The notes beneath the pieces were generated by a model, which saw only the letters and a program-made list of their open reading frames with translations, did no database searches and was not told the DNA's origin. From positions 1 to 12,600 of the forward strand of contig JAJZWQ010000096.1 of the NCBI GenBank assembly GCA_021846605.1: 12,600 nt of DNA, in the 5' to 3' direction. This document shows positions 8,649 through 12,600 of this stretch, piece after piece. This DNA comes from Bacillota bacterium. GTDB taxonomy: Bacteria; Bacillota_E; RBS10-35; JAJYVN01. A program made the translations under genes and the position numbers. The first letter of the stretch is position 1. Each line of letters begins with the position of its first letter.

Positions 8649-8879
8649 CTACTTCGAGATGGTCTGATCCACCTTCGCCGTGGACGCCGCTTCGTCTTCC
8701 ACGCGCAGCGTCGTCGCAGCATTCATCTGCGACCGCGCCTCGTTCATGGAACGCTGAAACTCCTTGATCGTCTTGCCCACCGCGCCGCCCAACTCGGGGA
8801 GGCGACGTGGACCGAAGATGAGCAGGGCGACCACCAAGAGGATGACGAGGTGTGTGGGAGTAAGCAGGTTATCGAACAC
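8649..8879 (-). CDS. tatA: Twin-arginine translocase subunit TatA/E
   Basis: A 76-aa protein, within the 60-90 aa range usual for TatA. A single N-terminal membrane helix spans about residues 10-22. The TatA hinge FGPRRLPELG follows (22-31), then an amphipathic helix (about 31-50) and a short, polar, acidic tail. TatA oligomers form the translocation element for folded proteins with an RR signal peptide, using the proton-motive force. The start is GTG at 8879 with GGAGAGGGGG about 8 nt upstream. No tatC is in the window, so this is an orphan tatA, or tatC lies elsewhere. The hinge fits TatA/E better than TatB, which is generally longer. It is the first gene after the 8980 promoter. Confidence 0.93.
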   Translation of the reverse strand: MFDNLLTPTHLVILLVVALLIFGPRRLPELGGAVGKTIKEFQRSMNEARSQMNAATTLRVEDEAASTAKVDQTISK

Positions 8880-8979
8880 GCTGGTAACCCCCTCTCCGCG
8901 CCCGCCTTACACGGTGACGCACGCCAGCGCCGCCGCCCGACCGAGACCACCGACGCGCTACCCCATATGGATGGTTCTG

Positions 8980-9010
8980 ATTATACCACGCGTCCGGCCG
9001 GCGGGGGCAA
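8980..9010 (-). promoter_or_regulatory. Sigma-A/70-type promoter for tatA and probably the following genes
   Basis: The minus strand carries a perfect -10 TATAAT at 8985-8980. TTGCCC at 9010-9005 is the best -35 candidate, with a somewhat long 19-bp spacer. It stands out as one of the very few AT-rich spots in the region. The predicted transcript starts near 8973, giving a leader of about 94 nt before the tatA GTG. Confidence 0.7.
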
Positions 9011-9063
9011 CCGCATGGCGGTTGCTTCCTCCATACACTTCGGCGCCCCCGGAGCGATTCCTG

Positions 9064-9076
9064 GGTGCCAGGCACC
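9064..9076. repeat. REP-like palindrome GGTGCCAGGCACC
   Basis: A perfect 6+1+6 palindrome lies in the divergent intergenic region, followed on the plus strand by TTTCC. From memory, the same core (GGTGCCTGGCACC on the other strand) occurs as a dispersed REP-type palindrome in several bacterial genomes, sometimes linked to Y1/REP transposases. No transposase is nearby. It could also act as a short hairpin in the leader of the kinase gene. The remainder of 8880-9144 holds the tatA promoter and leader and no further gene. Confidence 0.4.
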
Positions 9077-9144
9077 TTTCCAGCCGCAGTCGGAGGAGTC
9101 ACCGGCCGGCGCGCGAAGCAAGTCGCATTCGGGAGGGATGCGCG

Positions 9145-10122
9145 TTGTCCACAGGGCGGCCCGGCGTGGGTCTGGACCTCGGCGGGACCAAGACGCTGGC
9201 GGTGGTCGTGGCCCCGGACGGTCAGGTGCTGGGGCAGAGCCTGCACCCGACGCCGCACGGGAGCCGCCAGGACCTGGCCGCCGCGCTGGAACGGGCGGTC
9301 GCCGAGGCCTGCCGCGCGGCCGGCGTGGCGCTCGTGGACACGGTGGGCGTGGGGATCGGTGTGCCGGGTCCGACGGATCCGGGCACGGGCGTTCTCTTAG
9401 AGGCGCCGAACCTGGCCGCCGACGACCAGAACCTCCCCCTGCGCGAGATGCTGCAGCCGGTCTTCGGCGTGCCGGTGGCCGTGGAAAACGACGCCAACGC
9501 CGCCGCGCTCGGCGAGCACCGCTTCGGCGCCGGGCGCGGCGCCGACGACATGATCTACATCACCATCTCCACCGGGATCGGCGGCGGATTGATCCTGGGT
9601 GGTCAGTTGGCGCACGGCGCGGGCTTCACGGCAGGCGAGGTCGGCCATATGGTGCTGGCGCCCGAGGGACGCGACGTGTGCGGTTGCGGGCGCACGGGGT
9701 GCTGGGAGGCCATTTGCTCGGGTACCGGCATGGCGCGCCAGGCTCGCGCCGCCATCGCCGACGGACGCGCGCCCGGCCTGGCGGCCAGGGCCGACGCCCA
9801 AGCGGACGGGGTCACCCCGGCGCTGCTGATCGCGGCCGCAGCCGAGGGCGATCCCACCGCGGCCGCGATCATCGCCCGTGCCGTGACGTACAACGGGGTC
9901 GCCCTGATGAACCTGCTGCACATCCTCAGCCCCGCCCTGATCGTGATCGGGGGCGGGCTGACCCATGCCTGGGACCAGGTCATCGCCCCCGGGGTGCGGT
10001 GGGCGATGGACCACGCGCTGCGGCGGCCAGCGAGCAGTTGCCGCATCGTGCCCGCCCGGTTGGGTTCGCTGTGCGGCGGACTCGGCGCCGCCGCCCTGGT
10101 GCTGCCGCCCGCAGTCGATTGA
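9145..10122 (+). CDS. ROK-family sugar kinase, probably glucokinase
   Basis: A 325-aa cytoplasmic kinase, the usual ROK glucokinase length. The ATP phosphate loop is DLGGTKT (11-17). The catalytic aspartate is D116 in ENDANAAALGE (114-124), and a second glycine-rich segment STGIGGG lies at 142-148. Substrate-binding E165 and H168 fall in GEVGH, and the zinc-binding cysteines are C179, C181 and C186 in CGCGRTGCWE. There is no N-terminal helix-turn-helix, so it is an enzyme and not a ROK repressor. Glucose phosphorylation (EC 2.7.1.2) is the most likely reaction; another hexose or N-acetylhexosamine cannot be excluded. The start is TTG at 9145 with GGGAGGG 7 nt upstream, placing the ATP loop near the N-terminus as is usual; the frame is open further upstream but without family similarity. 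Confidence 0.92.
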   Translation: MSTGRPGVGLDLGGTKTLAVVVAPDGQVLGQSLHPTPHGSRQDLAAALERAVAEACRAAGVALVDTVGVGIGVPGPTDPGTGVLLEAPNLAADDQNLPLREMLQPVFGVPVAVENDANAAALGEHRFGAGRGADDMIYITISTGIGGGLILGGQLAHGAGFTAGEVGHMVLAPEGRDVCGCGRTGCWEAICSGTGMARQARAAIADGRAPGLAARADAQADGVTPALLIAAAAEGDPTAAAIIARAVTYNGVALMNLLHILSPALIVIGGGLTHAWDQVIAPGVRWAMDHALRRPASSCRIVPARLGSLCGGLGAAALVLPPAVD

Positions 10123-10532
10123 TGCGGGCGGCCTGAGCCTGTGGCGCGGGGGGCGCCCGTTGTCTCAGTGCTGGCTGCGGGCGGCTCTCGGAGCCGTTGG
10201 CGGCTGCTCCTGCACCCCAGCGCGTGCCTGGGCGCGGCGCCTGTGCCACGCCCAGGGCAACGGTCCGACCTCGTCCGGGGCGGATGGCGCCGTGGCCGAG
10301 GGTGCGGCGTCGCTGGCGGGGGCGTCCCGCCGCGGCACTCCCATCGCCTGGCCCGGGTTGATAGAGTGGGGAGGGCCGCCCGCGGCGCGGGCGGCGACAG
10401 GGAGATCCCAGACCACCCCAGGATAACCTGCCGCGACCAGGAACTGGGGCTCGGGGTGGACCACACCTGCCGCGCCAGGCCCGGTGGGCGCCCTCCAGAC
10501 ACATCCAGTCGGGAAAATGAGGAAGTCGGACG
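10123..10532. other. 410-bp gap with several strong GC hairpins, no supported gene
   Basis: Between the kinase stop and the rodA start are three clear dyads: CGGCTC/GAGCCG (10182-10187 and 10191-10196); CCTGGGCG/CGCCCAGG (10227-10234 and 10249-10256, 14-nt loop with an inner GGC/GCC pair); and GCCGCCCGC/GCGGGCGGC (10375-10383 and 10387-10395, 3-nt loop). A TAGAGT at 10362-10367 is a possible -10 for rodA but has no convincing -35. Open frames exist on both strands, as expected at this GC content, but none has a good ribosome site or recognisable product. The stretch may hold the kinase terminator plus the rodA leader, or a structured RNA. Confidence 0.5.
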
Positions 10533-11666
10533 TTGCCTCCCCGCTTCTGGCGGCACATCGATTGGTTTCTACTCGGGTTGGTCCTGGTGGCCGTGGCCAT
10601 GGGCCTGGTGGTGGTGCTCGGGGCGAGCGGTTCCGGCATCCACGCGCCCCTGGTGCAGTATTACGCCAAGCGTCAGGTCCTCGACCTGGTCGCCGGGACG
10701 ATCACGCTCGCCCTCTGCATCCGCATCGACTACCATGCCTGGACCCGCTGGAGCGGGGTGCTCTACGCCTTCGTGGTCTTCCTGCTGGTCGTCGTCTTTG
10801 TGATCGGCCACCGGCAACTCGGAGGGCAGCGCTGGATCTCGGTGGGCGGCTTCGACATGCAACCATCCGAGTTCGCCAAACTCGCGGTGATCTTTATTCT
10901 GGCCCGTCACCTGGCGGGGAAAGCGGGCGTCCTGCGCAAATGGCGCCATCTCATCACCCCCACGGCCCTGGCGGCCCTGCCCGCCGGGCTGATCGTCTTA
11001 GAGCCGGACCTGGGCACGTCCCTGGTCTTCGTGGCCATCCTGCTCGGCGTCCTCTTTGCGGCGGGATTCCCGGGATGGCGGCTGACCGCGGGCACCGCCC
11101 TGGTCGTCGCGCTGGCCGTCGGTGCGGTCATCGCCCACCTGCGATGGGGCACGCCCCTGCCCCTCCACGCCTACCAGTTGGACCGCCTCATCGCCTTCGT
11201 CAACCCTCAGAAGTACGCGCAGACCGCGGGATGGCAGGTTCTGCAGTCGGAATTGGCGGTGGGCTCGGGCCGTCTGCACGGCACCGGCCTGTTCAGCGGC
11301 GGCGTGAACGGTCAGCTCAACGCGCTGAGCGAGACCCAGACCGACTTTGTCTTCGCTTCGGTGGGGAATATGGCGGGCTTTCTGGGCGGCGTGGCGGTGC
11401 TGGCCGTCTTGGGGCTGATCTTCTGGCGCGCCCTGGCCGCCATGGCCATGGCGGGAGACGCCGAGGGCGCCCTGATCGCGGGCGGGATCGCCGCCGTGCT
11501 CGGATTCCAGATCCTCCTGAATGTCGGCGTCACGCTGGGCCTGCTGCCGGTGACAGGGATCCCACTGCCGTTCGTCAGCTACTCGGGCAGCGCGACGGTG
11601 GTCAACTTCGCCTCGATCGGAATTCTGCAGAGCATCCGCGTGCGCCACAAGCGGATCCAGTTCTGA
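10533..11666 (+). CDS. rodA: SEDS-family peptidoglycan glycosyltransferase, RodA/FtsW type
   Basis: A 377-aa, about 10-helix membrane protein of the SEDS family, which polymerises lipid II into glycan strands with a partner class B penicillin-binding protein. Conserved blocks seen are QPSEFAKLAVI (110-120), EPDLGTSLV (157-165), the long extracellular loop with GSGRLHGTG (244-252), ETQTDFVFA (267-275) containing the presumed essential aspartate D271, and LPFVSYSGS (345-353) near the C-terminus. The length and short termini favour RodA over FtsW. It starts at TTG 10533 with GAGGAAG 7 nt upstream. Oddities: the usual EELGFxG after the TDFxF motif reads NMAGFLG (279-285), and no penicillin-binding protein, mreB or ftsZ-cluster gene is adjacent. 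It may therefore be a divergent paralogue. Confidence 0.9.
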   Translation: MPPRFWRHIDWFLLGLVLVAVAMGLVVVLGASGSGIHAPLVQYYAKRQVLDLVAGTITLALCIRIDYHAWTRWSGVLYAFVVFLLVVVFVIGHRQLGGQRWISVGGFDMQPSEFAKLAVIFILARHLAGKAGVLRKWRHLITPTALAALPAGLIVLEPDLGTSLVFVAILLGVLFAAGFPGWRLTAGTALVVALAVGAVIAHLRWGTPLPLHAYQLDRLIAFVNPQKYAQTAGWQVLQSELAVGSGRLHGTGLFSGGVNGQLNALSETQTDFVFASVGNMAGFLGGVAVLAVLGLIFWRALAAMAMAGDAEGALIAGGIAAVLGFQILLNVGVTLGLLPVTGIPLPFVSYSGSATVVNFASIGILQSIRVRHKRIQF

Positions 11667-11690
11667 GCCCGGGCCCCTGCGCGCTGTCGA

Positions 11691-11706
11691 CCGCGGGCTT
11701 CCGCGG
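11691..11706. terminator. GC hairpin between convergent genes
   Basis: CCGCGG (11691-11696) pairs with CCGCGG (11701-11706) across the loop GCTT, in the 60-bp space between the rodA stop and the stop of the convergent YaiI-like gene. No T-run follows on either strand. It could act as a weak bidirectional terminator; the location is the main support. Confidence 0.35.
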
Positions 11707-11726
11707 GAAGAACGGGTGGCGGGTCC

Positions 11727-12176
11727 TCAGGTGCGGAGCAACTGGTGCAGGGTGGCCCGCAGTGCCTGGTCGGCGGCGGCCGTGCGGGGGCGCGGCCCCC
11801 GGAGGCGGCCCCCGCCCCTTCGGGCCCTGGCCGCCTGGTAGCGCTCCTCCAGGAGGGCGTCGATCATCGCATCCCGGTATTCCCATCCGTCCGGGTGCAG
11901 GACCGCCGCCCTGCGACCCAGGCAGAGAGCCGCGAGCCCGTAATCCTGAGTGACGACCACATCGCCGGGACGCGTGTGCGCGAACAGGGCGTGGTCGGTG
12001 GCATCCGGGCCCGGCGCGACCCGCACCCACACCGTGCCTTCCGGCTGGGCGTGGTCGTCGGTGGCGAACCAGAGCACCGGGATGGCCCCGGCCTCCTCCA
12101 GGATCACCCGACGGGCCGGGCACCCGTCCCCGTCCACCAGGATGCGCCGCTCCGGGGACCCGCCCGCCCCGGTCAG
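11727..12176 (-). CDS. YaiI/YqxD family protein (DUF188, UPF0178)
   Basis: A 149-aa product if begun at CTG 12176, the normal size for this PIN-like-fold family of unknown biochemical role. Family blocks seen, numbered from that CTG, are ILVDGDGCP (12-20, the DxDxCP motif), GDVVVTQDYGLAA (71-83), LHPDGWEY (93-100) and GPRPRT (127-132). There is no ATG or TTG near the start. CTG at 12176 has GGAGG 8 nt upstream and overlaps the stop of the preceding gene as CTGA, mimicking the common ATGA coupling. The alternative GTG at 12137 would remove the first beta-strand and most of the residues before the DxDxCP motif. A frameshift fusion to the upstream gene is the other possibility. The family is solid; the start is not. 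Confidence 0.85.
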   Translation of the reverse strand: MTGAGGSPERRILVDGDGCPARRVILEEAGAIPVLWFATDDHAQPEGTVWVRVAPGPDATDHALFAHTRPGDVVVTQDYGLAALCLGRRAAVLHPDGWEYRDAMIDALLEERYQAARARRGGGRLRGPRPRTAAADQALRATLHQLLRT

Positions 12177-12457
12177 CCTGCCTGCCTCCGCACGCGCGCC
12201 ACCAGATCGGCGATGTGGAGGCGCTGGTCCTCCGCCAGACGCTCGGCGTCCTCGGCGGCGCCGGGGCTGGCCGCCGCGCGTGTCTGAATGCTGCTCAGGA
12301 TCATGCGTTCGACCCGCCGCAGGAAGGCCACCAGGGTGTCGGTGTCCTGCGCGCCGAACTCGCCGGCGATGGCGCGCTCCAGGAAGGTGTCCAGGCTGGT
12401 ACCCGGCTCGGACATCATCAACTCGAAGTAGTGGGACTCCAGGTCGTCGACGGCCAT
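12173..12457 (-). CDS. Small helical protein of unknown function
   Basis: A 94-aa, acidic, apparently all-helical soluble protein with no membrane segment, signal peptide or cysteine. I do not recognise it. The N-terminal half (about 5-55) is a predicted helical bundle with a GTSLDTFLERAI segment. A linker rich in Ala, Ser and Pro (about 60-68) leads to a C-terminal helix (about 69-91) rich in Glu, Asp and Arg. Start: ATG at 12457 has a near-perfect AAGGAG 7 nt upstream; an in-frame ATG at 12490 has none. Its stop overlaps the presumed CTG start of the YaiI/YqxD-like gene, so the two are probably co-translated and possibly functionally linked. Confidence 0.75.
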   Translation of the reverse strand: MAVDDLESHYFELMMSEPGTSLDTFLERAIAGEFGAQDTDTLVAFLRRVERMILSSIQTRAAASPGAAEDAERLAEDQRLHIADLVARVRRQAG

Positions 12458-12492
12458 GTGGATCTCCTTCCCGGGCGGGAAGCCCTCCAATC

Positions 12493-12498
12493 ATCATA
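12493..12498 (-). promoter_or_regulatory. Probable -10 box for the 94-aa gene and the YaiI-like gene
   Basis: The minus strand reads TATGAT at 12498-12493, one mismatch from TATAAT, directly preceded by TG. No convincing -35 hexamer is present 16-18 bp upstream. The predicted transcript would start about 30 nt before the ATG at 12457, with the AAGGAG ribosome site in the leader. Confidence 0.5.
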
Positions 12499-12570
12499 CA
12501 GGTTGCGCCCCCGGCTCCGTTCCTGGTGGGGAATGGAAGACCGGCCGGCGTCGCGCTATGCTCTGTGGGG

Positions 12571-12600
12571 GTGGACGGGACGCCGCTGGACGTGGTGACC
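12571..12600 (+). CDS. Possible start of a divergent gene cut by the right edge
   Basis: A GTG at 12571 opens a frame to the window end (10 codons, VDGTPLDVVT). A TATGCT hexamer at 12557-12562 ends 8 nt before it, a spacing typical of leaderless transcripts in GC-rich bacteria. The G-run at 12567-12570 is too close to serve as a ribosome site. Too little sequence is available to judge coding potential. Confidence 0.2.
   Translation, partial: MDGTPLDVVT

Noticed and set aside
8982..8987. TATACC on the plus strand as a -10 for the kinase gene
   Set aside because: It is the reverse of the much better minus-strand TATAAT and has no plus-strand -35; it would also leave a leader of about 150 nt.
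10165..10464. Minus-strand 99-codon frame between the kinase and rodA, with high third-position GC
   Set aside because: There is no ribosome site at a suitable distance from its GTG, the product is Ala/Pro-rich without recognisable motifs, and it runs through the strong 10375-10395 hairpin. Possible but not supported.
10450..10475. GGGGTGGACC followed by CCGCG upstream of rodA, resembling a T-box core
   Set aside because: The match to the T-box consensus is broken between the two halves, no specifier structure or terminator with a U-run is visible, and rodA is not a typical T-box target.
9980..10639. Minus-strand frame spanning the kinase end and rodA start
   Set aside because: It overlaps two well-supported plus-strand genes and has no motif or ribosome site.

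Overview
The window is uniformly GC-rich bacterial chromosome. Third codon positions are mostly G or C, starts include GTG and TTG, and Shine-Dalgarno sequences are often G-runs. I see no insertion sequence, phage gene, tRNA, rRNA or CRISPR array. Gene content (K+-independent membrane pyrophosphatase, TatA, HflX, heterodimeric ABC exporter, ROK glucokinase, SEDS polymerase, YaiI/YqxD protein) would suit a high-GC thermophilic Firmicutes-like or Chloroflexota-like lineage. That placement is inference; no marker here settles it.

Left and centre (about 1-9010), minus strand: six co-directional genes run from a TATAAT promoter near 8980. Their order is tatA, hppA (H+-translocating pyrophosphatase), hflX (ribosome-associated GTPase), two ABC exporter half-transporters that overlap by 4 bp, and an MFS transporter. 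A fragment of another minus-strand gene may lie at the left edge. The last four genes are tightly packed (gaps of 39, -4 and 25 bp) and look like one unit. tatA-hppA (169 - 3 = 166 bp gap) and hppA-hflX (83 bp gap with a strong GC hairpin) are looser joints. The two ABC proteins form a textbook asymmetric heterodimer: both deviant residues fall in the same composite ATP site.

Right centre (about 9145-11666), plus strand: a ROK-family sugar kinase (TTG start) and a RodA/FtsW-type glycan polymerase (TTG start) are separated by a 410-bp gap full of GC hairpins, with no gene I can support. The divergent region 8880-9144 holds the tatA promoter and a REP-like palindrome.

Right end (11727-12600), minus strand: a small unknown 94-aa protein lies upstream of a YaiI/YqxD (DUF188) protein that has no conventional start codon. 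The best start is CTG, overlapping the upstream stop as CTGA. An (AGGC)3 repeat sits exactly at the junction. A divergent plus-strand gene may begin at the right edge.

No clearly new multi-gene system is evident. The most unusual points are the 94-aa/YaiI-like junction, the altered SEDS motif in the RodA-like protein, the structured gap before it, and the grouping of a proton-pumping pyrophosphatase with proton-motive-force consumers.
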